Positions 16,966 to 26,257 of a stretch of 64,000 nucleotides of DNA are shown here, piece by piece. The position numbers were made by a program, and so were the translations under genes. Origin of the DNA: Oscillospiraceae bacterium (lineage in GTDB: Bacteria > Bacillota > Clostridia > Oscillospirales > Ruminococcaceae); NCBI GenBank assembly GCA_017415165.1, contig JAFQIY010000016.1, forward strand, positions 1-64,000, read 5' to 3'. The notes under the pieces were generated by a model. The model searched no databases. It was not told the origin of the DNA and was given only the letters and a program-made list of their open reading frames with translations. The first letter of the stretch is position 1. Each line of letters starts with the position of its first letter.

Positions 16966-17817
16966 TTATTCACGTTCTTTGATGTAACCGACAACAGAAG
17001 CCGCATAATTTTCAACATCCATCAGCGCGCCAAGATGACCGCCGTCCTTTTCTTTAACGACCTTAGGTTTGGTCATAACATCAATAAGCTGCTGTTTGGT
17101 TTCAGCAGAAAATGTTTCATCGTCCTCATTGATTACAAGCATAACCCTGTTGGAAAGGAATTCAAAATCCTTTTTGCTGATGTTAAGATGATTGCCGCAG
17201 TCGATGAGCATATCAATCATATGGAGCTCGTACTCCTTTGTGAGCATTTTGAACAGCACATCTGCCATGCCCTCAAAGGTTTCTTTGTGTTTGGGCGGAA
17301 GCTTATCCATCTTTTTGCGTATAGTCTTCATCATAGCCTTTTTTGCAAGACCGAAGGGCACTATTTTTATCAGACGGCGGCTCTTGCTCTGACGCTTTTT
17401 CATTCCGTCAAAGTATTCCTTTGAGCCGCCTGAATTCTGAACAGCGGCGGTGTTGGAAAGAACAAGTCCGCCAACGATTTCGGGGTGCCTTTTTGTAATG
17501 ATCTGTGCCGCCGCACCTCCGAGAGACTGTCCTACAAGCCATACCTTCAAATCAAGTTCTTTCATAAGCACTGCAACAGCGTCAGCAAACTCTGCCATTG
17601 TCGGATAACACATAAGATAGTCAAAGGTTATTACGGAAAAATCCTTCGCAAAGCGGTCGAAGTGCATAAAGAACAGGTCGGAAAGTCCGATGCCGCCTGT
17701 AAGAAGAACGATGGTGGATTTTGCATTTTTATTTTTATAGTAGCGGTACACAAAATCCTTGCCGTTTATTTTCTTTGTCTGCTGAGGATAGGTTTTATGG
17801 AATTGTTCAAGCGTCAT
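16966..17817 (-). CDS. Alpha/beta-fold hydrolase
   Basis: 283 residues; AGGAGAT lies upstream. The nucleophile elbow GQSLGG is at about residue 116, with an oxyanion region LLTGGIGLSD and a strand VITFDYL before it; the acid is probably in VINEDDETF and the His in DGGHLG near the C-terminus. The lid is basic and helical (KKRQSKSRRLIK). It is the first structural gene after the TetR regulator (13-base gap). Substrate unknown; it could be an esterase or an acyl-transfer enzyme. Confidence 0.85.
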   Translation of the reverse strand: MTLEQFHKTYPQQTKKINGKDFVYRYYKNKNAKSTIVLLTGGIGLSDLFFMHFDRFAKDFSVITFDYLMCYPTMAEFADAVAVLMKELDLKVWLVGQSLGGAAAQIITKRHPEIVGGLVLSNTAAVQNSGGSKEYFDGMKKRQSKSRRLIKIVPFGLAKKAMMKTIRKKMDKLPPKHKETFEGMADVLFKMLTKEYELHMIDMLIDCGNHLNISKKDFEFLSNRVMLVINEDDETFSAETKQQLIDVMTKPKVVKEKDGGHLGALMDVENYAASVVGYIKERE

Positions 17818-17830
17818 AATAAAATCTCCT

Positions 17831-18403
17831 TTACTGACCGAAAATATAATCTGTGATTGCTTTTGCCATTACCGCAGCAGTTTCGTTGTAGCTGTCCTGT
17901 AATAAAAAATCTCTTTCAGCGGCGGCAGAAGCTGCGATATTCATAAGGTTTATAACAACCTCTGCCTTTACGTCTTTGCTGTCGGTACAGACGGAAATAA
18001 GCTGTCGGGCAAGCTGAATACTGTTTTCGTCTGCCTCGTCCTGCTTGTCGGGAAGCCTGCGGAAGATTATTTTCATTTCTTCTGGAGTAAAATAATCATA
18101 CACAGTTTTTGACGTTGTATAACGTTCATAAAATAATCTGTAAACATTCTCTCTTGTTGGGTTTTCCATAGCGTTGATTATTGCAAGGCGGTTTTTGTCA
18201 CGGATTTTAAGCATTACCTCATAGAAAAATGCTTCCTTTGATGTGAAGAAATTGTAGAATGTACCCTTTGCAATTCCCGTTTCTGCGGCAATATCCGCAA
18301 CAGAAATGTTCTTATAGCTATTCTTTTCAAGCGCCTTTCTTCCGTTTTCAAGCAGCGCTTCACGGATATTCTCTCTGTCCGTTTCTGAAAATACTTTTGG
18401 CAT
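17831..18403 (-). CDS. TetR/AcrR family transcriptional regulator
   Basis: 190 residues. The N-terminal HTH is canonical (NISVADIAAETGIAKGTFYNFFTSKEAFFYEVM); the C-terminal ligand domain is diverged. It heads the minus-strand operon running to 15388 and probably controls it. Its promoter (18448-18476) is overlapped by a palindrome suited to autoregulation and by a copy of the GTTAGC-N4-GCTAAC site, so two regulators may act here. Confidence 0.9.
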   Translation of the reverse strand: MPKVFSETDRENIREALLENGRKALEKNSYKNISVADIAAETGIAKGTFYNFFTSKEAFFYEVMLKIRDKNRLAIINAMENPTRENVYRLFYERYTTSKTVYDYFTPEEMKIIFRRLPDKQDEADENSIQLARQLISVCTDSKDVKAEVVINLMNIAASAAAERDFLLQDSYNETAAVMAKAITDYIFGQ

Positions 18404-18422
18404 ACTTAACTCCTTAAAACTT

Positions 18423-18476
18423 AATGACTTTTGTTGCTGTTGTAGTCATTTTATCACAAAACGGCAAGTTAGTCAA
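18423..18476 (-). promoter_or_regulatory. TetR-gene promoter with candidate autoregulatory palindrome
   Basis: On the minus strand TTGACT (18476-18471) and TAAAAT (18453-18448) are 17 bases apart. An inverted repeat AATGACT/AGTCATT at 18423-18429 and 18444-18450 covers the -10 and start region, the position expected for a TetR self-operator. Confidence 0.65.
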
Positions 18477-18483
18477 TGCTAAC
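18468..18483. promoter_or_regulatory. GTTAGC-type palindrome, copy 1
   Basis: GTTAGTCAATGCTAAC matches the GTTAGC-N4-GCTAAC consensus with one mismatch. It overlaps the -35 box of the TetR promoter. Confidence 0.7.
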
Positions 18484-18699
18484 GCTTGCTAAAAAACAGA
18501 ACTGTAAGCAGTCTGATTGCTGTTGAAACTGTACAAAAAATTTTATGCTTAGAAAATCTGCACTCCACACAAACGTAAGAAAAGCACTTTGTTTCAAGTC
18601 AGCGACATTTTCTGAAAAAAGTCAATAGAATTACGAAAAATAGTGTTTTCTTGTTTTCAAAACTCAAAAACCGATTGGAGTATATTAAACAAATTGGAG

Positions 18700-18758
18700 T
18701 TGAAATTTGATTATCTTTCTGATATAATAAGTCACAGCTTTGAAGAAAGCTGTTTTTT
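18700..18758 (+). promoter_or_regulatory. Promoter plus start-proximal hairpin of the AraC/ABC/ECF operon
   Basis: TTGAAA (18700-18705) and TATAAT (18723-18728) have a 17-base spacer. Directly after the expected start point, ACAGCTTT/AAAGCTGT (18734-18753) forms a hairpin followed by a T-run to 18758. It resembles an intrinsic terminator but lies almost at +1, so it may instead protect the 5' end or trap early complexes. Confidence 0.65.
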
Positions 18759-18768
18759 ACAAGATCGA

Positions 18769-18784
18769 GTTAGCCAAAGCTAAC
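18769..18784. promoter_or_regulatory. GTTAGC-type palindrome, copy 2
   Basis: GTTAGCCAAAGCTAAC is a perfect 6+4+6 palindrome between the leader hairpin and the AraC start codon, a position suited to roadblock repression of the operon. Confidence 0.8.
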
Positions 18785-18792
18785 CGAGTGAG

Positions 18793-19773
18793 GTGATTAC
18801 CATAGAAAATTATGTCTGGGAGTTGTTCCGCACAGCACAGCTTGGCAGCAATGTCCGTGAAATAGTTGAAACGGCGGATTGCAAAATACTGCGTGTTGAT
18901 GACGAATCAGGCGAAGGAACAATGACAATGTACAGCGTTTTTGACGGCGTATATCTTATGTTCAACGATTTTCATATGCGGCAATGCTACAGCGGATTTT
19001 CCTGTGAAGAAAGCGTGCTCTGCATTGACCATTGCCGTGAGGGACGAATCGAACACCGTACCGACAAGGATATGCTTTACTATATGGAAGCAGGTGATAT
19101 GCGTATTGACAGACGTGTGCACCATACAGGGAGTATGAATTTTCCACTGTGTCATTATCACGGCCTTACAATAGGCTTTCAGCTTGAACGTGCTGAAATC
19201 TCTTTTAAAACAGCAATGCCGTCAGTTTCGATTGACCTGAAGCTTATAGCGGAAAAATTCGGCAATGGCGAAAAGCCATTTGTAATACGCAAAAACGAAG
19301 CTATTGAACGCATTTTTTCTGACTTGTACAACGTTCCCTCGGAAATTCTCAGGGATTATTTCAGAATAAAAATTACCGAGCTTCTTATTCAGCTTGGTGC
19401 GATGAAAGTTATGGAACATAACGAGGAAAAGCCATATTTTTATTCGGGGCAGATTGAAAAAATCAAAGCTATGCACGAGCTTATGGTTTCCGACCTGTCT
19501 AAAAGCTACACCCTTGATGAACTGTCAGCAGAATTTGGTATGTCACTGTCAATGCTGAAAAGCTGTTTCAAGGGAGTTTACGGCAGCCCTGTTTACAGCT
19601 ATATGCGTGAGTACAGAATGAACTATGCCGCCTCTCTTTTAGTACAGGACAGCCATATAAAAATCAACGAAATAGCGGCACTTGTTGGATATGACAATCC
19701 AAGCAAGTTCTCTGCCGCATTCCGTGACACAATGGGAGTTACTCCCCTTGAATACAGAAAAAGATTAAGATAG
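18793..19773 (+). CDS. AraC family regulator of the ABC/ECF operon
   Basis: The only usual start near the leader is GTG 18793, inside a GAGGTG site, so the exact start is uncertain. 326 residues: an N-terminal sensor domain unlike the arabinose cupin, and two C-terminal HTH units (YTLDELSAEFGMSLSMLKSCF and INEIAALVGYDNPSKFSAAF) ending with the family signature GVTPLEYRK. AraC proteins of this shape are found with siderophore-type ABC pairs (YbtA-like arrangement) and usually activate them when the metallophore is present. A GTTAGC palindrome precedes it, suggesting metal-dependent control as well. Confidence 0.85.
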   Translation: MITIENYVWELFRTAQLGSNVREIVETADCKILRVDDESGEGTMTMYSVFDGVYLMFNDFHMRQCYSGFSCEESVLCIDHCREGRIEHRTDKDMLYYMEAGDMRIDRRVHHTGSMNFPLCHYHGLTIGFQLERAEISFKTAMPSVSIDLKLIAEKFGNGEKPFVIRKNEAIERIFSDLYNVPSEILRDYFRIKITELLIQLGAMKVMEHNEEKPYFYSGQIEKIKAMHELMVSDLSKSYTLDELSAEFGMSLSMLKSCFKGVYGSPVYSYMREYRMNYAASLLVQDSHIKINEIAALVGYDNPSKFSAAFRDTMGVTPLEYRKRLR

Positions 19774-19784
19774 GAGTGAACGAC

Positions 19785-21548
19785 TTGAACAAAGAAAAAC
19801 AACGCTCACCTTTCTCGTGGATATGGGAATTTGCAGGCGAGCATAAACCTGTGTACGGGTTAAGCGTCGCTTTTGCGATTGCAGGTGTGCTATGCGGAAT
19901 TCTCCCGTATTTCCTCATAGGGGATATTGTAAAAAATCTTCTTGACGGCTGCAGGGGTATTGATGTGTACGCAAAAAGCATTGTCATAATTGCATTGCTA
20001 TGGGCAGGAAGATGTTTGTTCCACAGCATTTCAACATCCCTTTCCCATAAGGCAACCTTTACGGTGCTGGGAAACATCCGCAAACGCTGCTGTGAAAAAT
20101 TAAGCAGAGTACCTCTGGGATATGTGCTTGATACGCCGTCAGGCTCGCTTAAAAATATTATAGTTGAGCGTGTTGATACAATTGAAACCACAATGGCACA
20201 TATCGTCCCTGAATTTACATCAAATATGCTTGTACCGCTAGGTCTGCTTGTGTATCTTTTTAATCTTGACTGGCGAATGGCACTGGCTTCACTTGTAACA
20301 ATTCCGATTGCTCTGGTTTTCTTCGGCGGTATGATGAAGGGCTATGAGGTCAACTATCAGAATGCCATTAACAAGACCAAGGCACTCAATGATACAGCGG
20401 TGGAATACATCGGCGGTATTGAGGTTATCAAGGCTTTCGGAAAGGCACAAAGCTCATACGAAAAGTTTGTTGTTGCCGCAAAAGAGGGTGCAGATTGCTA
20501 CATAGAGTGGATGCGTGGCTGTAACCTTTACTTCAACATTTCTCTTTCGGTTTTTCCTGCAACAATGCTTTCTATACTGCCGATAGGCGGTCTGCTTTAC
20601 AAGGGCGGCTCCCTTGAAGCCGATGTTTTTGTGCAGGTAATAATTCTTTCGGTTGGTCTTATCGCTTCACTTATGTCGGTAATGAGCTATAAGGACGATC
20701 TAGCAAGGCTTGATACCATTATCGGCGAGGTCACGGGGATCATCACACAGTCTGAACTCCCACGCCCTGAGAAGACAAAGACACTGCCCCAAAATTACGG
20801 CATTACCCTTGAAAATGTAACCTTCGGCTATCACGAAAAAGAAGTGCTTCACGGCATTGATATGGAAATCGGAGAAGGCACTGTAAACGCTTTTGTAGGA
20901 CCTTCGGGCAGCGGTAAATCCACGATAGCAAAGCTCATAGCGTCACTGTGGGACGTGAAAAGCGGAAATATAAAGATCGGCGATGTTGATATTCGTGAAA
21001 TAAGCTCCGAGGATTACAACAAAATGATTGCCTACGTTTCTCAGGATAATTTTCTTTTTGACCAAAGCGTTATGGAAAATATCCGAATGGGCAGACAGGG
21101 TGCTACTGATGACGAGGTTGTCGAAGCGGCGAAAAAATGCGGCTGTCACGATTTTATTATGCAGCTTGAAAAGGGCTATGACACAGTAGTCGGCGGTGCA
21201 GGCGGTCATCTTTCGGGCGGTGAAAGACAGCGTATTTCCATTGCAAGAGCAATGCTTAAAAATGCGCCGATTGTAATTCTTGACGAAGCAACGGCTTACA
21301 CTGACCCTGAAAACGAAGCACTTATTCAAGCCTCTGTTGCAAGACTTGTCAAGGGTAAAACTCTTATCGTTATTGCTCACAGACTTTCAACTATTACTGA
21401 CAGCGACAGGATTTTTGTAATTAAAGACGGCAAGGTAAATTCAAGCGGTACGCACGACGAGTTATTGAAACAGAACGGACTTTATGCGGATATGTGGGAC
21501 GCACATATTTCCGTTAAGGACACGGTTGGAGGTGAGAAAAATGTTTAA
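19785..21548 (+). CDS. Half-size ABC transporter, permease fused to ATPase (IrtA/YbtP-like)
   Basis: TTG 19785 is preferred because AGGAG lies 8 bases upstream; GTG 19776 is part of that site. About 587 residues: six transmembrane helices in the first 310, then an ATPase with GPSGSGKST, Q-loop, signature LSGGERQRIS and Walker B IVILDEATAYTD. It pairs with the next gene, which it overlaps by 8 bases, forming a heterodimer. Exporter-fold pairs beside AraC regulators and ECF modules are known to import ferric siderophores (YbtPQ, IrtAB), so uptake of an iron chelate is the favoured role; export is possible. Confidence 0.85.
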   Translation: MNKEKQRSPFSWIWEFAGEHKPVYGLSVAFAIAGVLCGILPYFLIGDIVKNLLDGCRGIDVYAKSIVIIALLWAGRCLFHSISTSLSHKATFTVLGNIRKRCCEKLSRVPLGYVLDTPSGSLKNIIVERVDTIETTMAHIVPEFTSNMLVPLGLLVYLFNLDWRMALASLVTIPIALVFFGGMMKGYEVNYQNAINKTKALNDTAVEYIGGIEVIKAFGKAQSSYEKFVVAAKEGADCYIEWMRGCNLYFNISLSVFPATMLSILPIGGLLYKGGSLEADVFVQVIILSVGLIASLMSVMSYKDDLARLDTIIGEVTGIITQSELPRPEKTKTLPQNYGITLENVTFGYHEKEVLHGIDMEIGEGTVNAFVGPSGSGKSTIAKLIASLWDVKSGNIKIGDVDIREISSEDYNKMIAYVSQDNFLFDQSVMENIRMGRQGATDDEVVEAAKKCGCHDFIMQLEKGYDTVVGGAGGHLSGGERQRISIARAMLKNAPIVILDEATAYTDPENEALIQASVARLVKGKTLIVIAHRLSTITDSDRIFVIKDGKVNSSGTHDELLKQNGLYADMWDAHISVKDTVGGEKNV

Positions 21549-23274
21549 TACATTAAAACGTTTCTTTTCTTTCTGCCGTGAGGATAACAGAAAGAAATTC
21601 TACAAATCCATTTTTCTCGGTGTTGTAAAAGCAATTTTTGAAGCTATGAAAATTCCTGCAATTGCTTTAATGATGAGCGGTGTGCTTGATAAAAATGTTA
21701 CAATGCTTCACATTCTCGGCAGTCTTGGAATAATGCTTGTAAGCGTTTCGGGCAATGCTGTTATAAGCTACAGATCCGTTATGCTTCAAACCGAAGGAGG
21801 CTACGGAACATGCGCCGATAAGCGTATTGAAATTGCAGAGCACCTTAAATATCTCCCTATGGGTTACTTCAACAAAAACAGTCTTGGCTACATAACCTCT
21901 GTCGCAACAAATACAATGGAAGCTCTTGCAGACGTTGCTACAAGAGTTGTAATGTTTGTTACACAGGGCATTTTGACGACGGCGTTTGTTGTAATGATGG
22001 TGTGCTTTTTTGATATACGCATAGGACTTGTTTCAATAGCAGGCGTTATCCTTTATTTTATCGTAAACACATTTTTGCAGAAGCGTGGACAGATAATGGC
22101 TCCTATAAAGGACAACTCCGACAGCAAGCTTGTTTCAAAAATTCTTGAATATCTCCACGGCATTTCCGAGGTAAGAGCCTACAATCTGACAGGCGAAAAA
22201 AGCAAGGAACTTAACGAGGCGATACGTGAAAACAGCAAGGTCTGCACCGATATGGAATTTAAATTTATTCCGCTTATGTTTTTGCAGAATATCACCATCA
22301 AGCTTCTCGGTACGCTGATATCTTTTCTTTCGGTGTACTTTTACCTGAACGATACAATGGTGCTTCTTAATGCAATTGTAATGGTTATTGCTTCGTTCAT
22401 TCTTTTCTCTGCCCTTGAAACGGCAGGCAACTATTCAGCTTTGATTCGTAGTGTTGACCAGGCTGTAGCAAAGGCACAGGCTATCCTTGAACTGCCTGAA
22501 ATGGATATTGACGGCAAAGATATTACTCCGAAGAATTTTGACATTACACTTGAAAATGTGGACTTTTCCTATGAAAACAGAAAGATAATTGACAATGTTT
22601 CCCTGCGTATTCCCGAAAAGACAACAACTGCAATAGTTGGTCCTTCGGGCGGCGGCAAAACGACCCTTTGTCACCTGATTTCACGCTTCTGGGACGTTAA
22701 CAGCGGACGTATTCTTTTCGGCGGCACAGACGTAAAGGAGTACAGTATGGACAGCCTGATGAAAAATTTCAGCTTCGTGTTCCAAAATGTATATCTTTTC
22801 AGTGACACCATTGCAAACAATATCCGTTTCGGTCAGCCTGAAGCCCCTATGGAAAAGGTTATTGAAGCGGCGAAAAAGGCTTGTTGTCACGATTTCATTA
22901 TGAGTCTGCCGAATGGTTATGATACGGTTATCGGCGAGGGCGGTGCAAGCTTGTCAGGCGGTGAAAAGCAAAGAATTTCCATTGCAAGAGCAATAATGAA
23001 AAATGCTCCTGTCATAATTCTTGATGAGGCAACCGCAAATGTTGACCCTGAAAATGAAAAGGAGCTTGTATCAGCTATTGATGAGCTTACAAAGGAAAAG
23101 ACGATTATAATGATAGCACATCGACTTAAAACCGTACGCAATGCTGACAACATCATTGTTGTTGACAAGGGAAGGATTGCTGAACAAGGCACTCACGAAC
23201 AGCTTATGAAAACAGACGGAATTTATAAGTCATTTGTTCAGTCCAGAGAAAATGCGATTGGATGGAAAATTTAA
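21541..23274 (+). CDS. Half-size ABC transporter, partner subunit (IrtB/YbtQ-like)
   Basis: The start at 21541 has GGAGGTGAG upstream and overlaps the previous stop. 577 residues with an N-terminal six-helix domain and a C-terminal ATPase: Walker A GPSGGGKTT, signature LSGGEKQRIS, Walker B VIILDEATANVD, switch His in IMIAHRLKT. Both catalytic Glu residues of the pair are present, so both sites may hydrolyse ATP. The ECF S component follows after 20 bases. Confidence 0.85.
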   Translation: MFNTLKRFFSFCREDNRKKFYKSIFLGVVKAIFEAMKIPAIALMMSGVLDKNVTMLHILGSLGIMLVSVSGNAVISYRSVMLQTEGGYGTCADKRIEIAEHLKYLPMGYFNKNSLGYITSVATNTMEALADVATRVVMFVTQGILTTAFVVMMVCFFDIRIGLVSIAGVILYFIVNTFLQKRGQIMAPIKDNSDSKLVSKILEYLHGISEVRAYNLTGEKSKELNEAIRENSKVCTDMEFKFIPLMFLQNITIKLLGTLISFLSVYFYLNDTMVLLNAIVMVIASFILFSALETAGNYSALIRSVDQAVAKAQAILELPEMDIDGKDITPKNFDITLENVDFSYENRKIIDNVSLRIPEKTTTAIVGPSGGGKTTLCHLISRFWDVNSGRILFGGTDVKEYSMDSLMKNFSFVFQNVYLFSDTIANNIRFGQPEAPMEKVIEAAKKACCHDFIMSLPNGYDTVIGEGGASLSGGEKQRISIARAIMKNAPVIILDEATANVDPENEKELVSAIDELTKEKTIIMIAHRLKTVRNADNIIVVDKGRIAEQGTHEQLMKTDGIYKSFVQSRENAIGWKI

Positions 23275-23294
23275 TTTAAGAAAGAGGTAATATT

Positions 23295-23879
23295 ATGAAT
23301 AATGATAACAAGATCAAAGGTAAAGACCTGATAAACATCGGTATCTATGCGGCGATTTATTGCGTAATTATGACCTGCATTGCAATGCTTGGCTACATTC
23401 CGATTATGATGCCGTTACTGGCAGTATTCTGCCCTCTCATTGGCGGCATTCCTATGATGCTTTTCTACACCAAAACAAAGAAATTCGGTATGATTACGAT
23501 TATGTCAGTTATTATCGGAATTTATCTCTGGGTAACAGGTATGGGTATTTACCCTGCAATCTTCGGCGTTGTATTCGGCTTTCTTGCAGACCTTGTTGCA
23601 AAAAGCGGCGGCTACAAAAGCTTTGCAAAAACTGTACTCAGCTACGGTGTAATGTGCCTTATGATTTTCGGCAACTATCTGCCGCTTTTCATTGACCGTG
23701 AGGGCTATTTCGCTTCAAGAGAAAAATTCGGACAGGAATATGTTGACACACTCGGCGGTATTATGCAGAACTGGATGATTCCTGTTCTTATCATTGCATC
23801 CTTCGTGTTTGGCGTATTGGGTGCACTTCTTGGCAAAGCACTTCTTAAAAAGCACTTTATCAAGGCAGGTATTGTTTAA
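23295..23879 (+). CDS. ECF transporter S component, MptD/Trep_Strep family
   Basis: GAAAGAGGTAAT precedes the ATG. 194 residues with five to six helices, including PIMMPLLAVFCPLIGGIPMMLF and a C-terminal GVLGALLGKALLKKHF. The family (TIGR02185-like) gives substrate specificity to ECF importers, commonly with the T and double-A subunits that follow here. Its ligand is not established; the location behind a siderophore-type ABC pair suggests a heme, metal chelate or cofactor. The stop overlaps the next start codon. Confidence 0.8.
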   Translation: MNNDNKIKGKDLINIGIYAAIYCVIMTCIAMLGYIPIMMPLLAVFCPLIGGIPMMLFYTKTKKFGMITIMSVIIGIYLWVTGMGIYPAIFGVVFGFLADLVAKSGGYKSFAKTVLSYGVMCLMIFGNYLPLFIDREGYFASREKFGQEYVDTLGGIMQNWMIPVLIIASFVFGVLGALLGKALLKKHFIKAGIV

Positions 23880-24613
23880 TGGGACGCAGTATCTTACAGG
23901 CAAGCGTTACCGACAGAGGACTTGTGCTTGACCCGAGAACGAAAATTCTTCTGCTTTTAAATATGGCGATTTTTGTTCTCGGTTCGGCAGGGGGCGGGAG
24001 GGTTCAGGCTCTCACGCCCTTGTTCTGTGCTATGCCTGCGGTGCTTCTGCTGTCGGCGAAAAAATGGAGGACAGCAATTACATATATAATTCTTTTCAGC
24101 GTTTCTTATGTGGGGTACGCTGTTTTCGGTGATATTACAACGGGCTTTCTCCACTATTTTCTTCTCAGCTGCTGCGGTATTCTTGCAAGATTTTTGCCGA
24201 GCATTATGATGGGCGGTTATCTCGTTTCAACAACCACTGTAAGCGAATTTACAGCGGCAATGCTCAAAATGAAGCTGAGTGAGAAAATCATCATTCCCCT
24301 TTCGGTAATGTTCCGCTTTTTCCCTACCGTTTTCGATGAAGCCGCTTCTATAAATGCGGCAATGAAAATGCGTGGGATACACCTAGGCGGCAAGAATGCA
24401 GGAAAAATTCTGGAGTACCGCATTGTACCGCTTATGACCTGCTGTGTAAAAATCGGCGAGGAGCTTTCAGCAGCGGCTCTGACAAGAGGATTGGGCGGAG
24501 AGGTTCGCCGTACAAATATATGCAATATCGGCTTCAAGGTTCAGGATTTTATTTTTATTACGGTAAGCATTGTTCCTTATGTGCTGTGGATACTTGATAT
24601 TGTCGGAATATAA
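23879..24613 (+). CDS. ECF transporter transmembrane component EcfT
   Basis: 244 residues; the ATG overlaps the preceding stop (TAATG). Several hydrophobic helices are followed by the coupling region with the EcfT Ala-Arg-Gly type motifs: INAAMKMRGIHLGG and AALTRGLGGEVRR, which contact the ATPases. It couples the S component at 23295 to the ATPase at 24626. Confidence 0.85.
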   Translation: MGRSILQASVTDRGLVLDPRTKILLLLNMAIFVLGSAGGGRVQALTPLFCAMPAVLLLSAKKWRTAITYIILFSVSYVGYAVFGDITTGFLHYFLLSCCGILARFLPSIMMGGYLVSTTTVSEFTAAMLKMKLSEKIIIPLSVMFRFFPTVFDEAASINAAMKMRGIHLGGKNAGKILEYRIVPLMTCCVKIGEELSAAALTRGLGGEVRRTNICNIGFKVQDFIFITVSIVPYVLWILDIVGI

Positions 24614-24625
24614 CGGAGGTAAGCT

Positions 24626-26032
24626 ATGATTGAAATAAAAAATGTAAGCTTCCGTCACGAAAACGCTGACGAAGGCTCAATTCACGATATTACTCTGACA
24701 ATTCCCGACGGACAGTGCGTGCTTCTCTGCGGCGAATCAGGCAGCGGAAAGACCACGATAACAAGGCTTATCAATGGACTTATCCCACACTATTATGAAG
24801 GCGAAATGCATGGCGAGGTCATTGCAAATGGACTTAATGTTACAAAGTCGGAGCTTTACGAAACCGCTAAAAAAGTTGGAAGCGTATTTCAAAATCCGAG
24901 AAGTCAGTTTTTCTGTGTTGATACAACCAGCGAGCTTGCATTCGGCTGTGAAAATATGGGTTTACCCGAAGCGGACATACTTTCGAGAATTGACAAAGTT
25001 ACAGCTGAAATGAACATTAAATCTCTTATGGGACAAAATATTTTTGAGCTGTCAGGCGGCGAAAAACAGAAGATAGCCTGCGGTTCTGTTTCGGCACTTC
25101 AGCCTGAAATAATGGTGCTTGATGAGCCTACCTCAAACCTTGACCTGAACGCTATTGAAGAACTGAAAGAAACCGTGCAGAAATGGAAACAAAGCGGCAA
25201 GACCATTATTATTGCCGAACATCGCCTTTACTGGCTCCGTGAAATATGCGACAGGGTCATTTGCACTCAAAACGGCAGAATTGAATTTGATATGACAATG
25301 GAAGAATTTAAGTCACTTTCCGATGAAGAAAGAAATGCTTATGGTCTGCGTCCTCTTTTTGCAGAAAATGCAGTTCAGACTGTCGGTAACTTCAGCGGAA
25401 CAGATATATTGACATTGAATAATTTCAGCTTTTCCTACGACAAAAAAGAGGTGCTTAATATCCCGAAGCTTGAAATCCCCGTGGGCAGCATCGTTGCCGT
25501 AACAGGACACAACGGTGCAGGCAAATCCACCTTTTCACGCTGTCTGTGCGGACTTGAAAAACGGTTTAAGGGAACGGTATTGCTGAACGGTGAAACGCTG
25601 AAATCAAGGCAGCTGCTGAAAAAGTGCTATATGGTAATGCAGGATGTTAATCATCAGCTTTTCTGTGAAACCGTCGAGGAAGAAGTTCAGCTTGGAATGA
25701 ATGAAGAAAATGCAGGCAAGGTGCAGAAAATCCTTGAGGAACTTGATTTGGACGGTTTTGCACAGCGTCACCCTATGAGCCTTTCGGGAGGACAGAAACA
25801 GCGCACAGCAATTGCTTCGGCAATGCTTGCAGATAAAGAAATCCTGCTTTTTGACGAGCCTACAAGCGGACTTGATTTTAAGCATATGGAGCAGACAGCC
25901 AAGCTTCTGTCCTCTCTGAAAAATAAAAAAACTGTTTTTGTTGCCACTCATGACCCTGAGCTGATTTCAAGGTGTTGTACACATATTCTAAGAATAGAAA
26001 ACGGTGTAATTGATGAATTTACTTCACGATGA
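24626..26032 (+). CDS. ECF transporter ATPase with two fused ATPase domains (EcfA1-EcfA2)
   Basis: ACGGAGG precedes the ATG. 468 residues containing two complete ABC ATPases in tandem: domain 1 with GESGSGKTT, LSGGEKQK and MVLDEPTSNLD; domain 2 with GHNGAGKST, LSGGQKQR and LLFDEPTSGLD. Fusion of the two A subunits is a known variant. It is the last gene of the operon starting at the AraC regulator; a hairpin terminator lies 100 bases further. Confidence 0.9.
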   Translation: MIEIKNVSFRHENADEGSIHDITLTIPDGQCVLLCGESGSGKTTITRLINGLIPHYYEGEMHGEVIANGLNVTKSELYETAKKVGSVFQNPRSQFFCVDTTSELAFGCENMGLPEADILSRIDKVTAEMNIKSLMGQNIFELSGGEKQKIACGSVSALQPEIMVLDEPTSNLDLNAIEELKETVQKWKQSGKTIIIAEHRLYWLREICDRVICTQNGRIEFDMTMEEFKSLSDEERNAYGLRPLFAENAVQTVGNFSGTDILTLNNFSFSYDKKEVLNIPKLEIPVGSIVAVTGHNGAGKSTFSRCLCGLEKRFKGTVLLNGETLKSRQLLKKCYMVMQDVNHQLFCETVEEEVQLGMNEENAGKVQKILEELDLDGFAQRHPMSLSGGQKQRTAIASAMLADKEILLFDEPTSGLDFKHMEQTAKLLSSLKNKKTVFVATHDPELISRCCTHILRIENGVIDEFTSR

Positions 26033-26132
26033 AACTTGTTTTGTATGGTGAAGCAGTTCCCTGTTTTAATTTTGAGTGTTGAAATTATTTGCAGGATAAA
26101 TTATAATCGAAGATAAGTAAAATAGTACAGAT

Positions 26133-26169
26133 AAAAACGTGGTTGTCCATAAAGAACAGCCACGTTTTT
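26133..26169. terminator. Bidirectional hairpin terminator
   Basis: AAAAACGTGG and CCACGTTTTT with further pairing in the arms make a hairpin with A- and T-runs on both sides, between the ECF operon and the convergent genes at 26258 and beyond. Confidence 0.8.
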
Positions 26170-26257
26170 GGCAATCTGAAATTCATCAGTCTTTTCACTT
26201 TTGTCTTTATTATAATCTCATCGTGACAATAACTGCCGTCAGACAAGTCTGAGTGTC

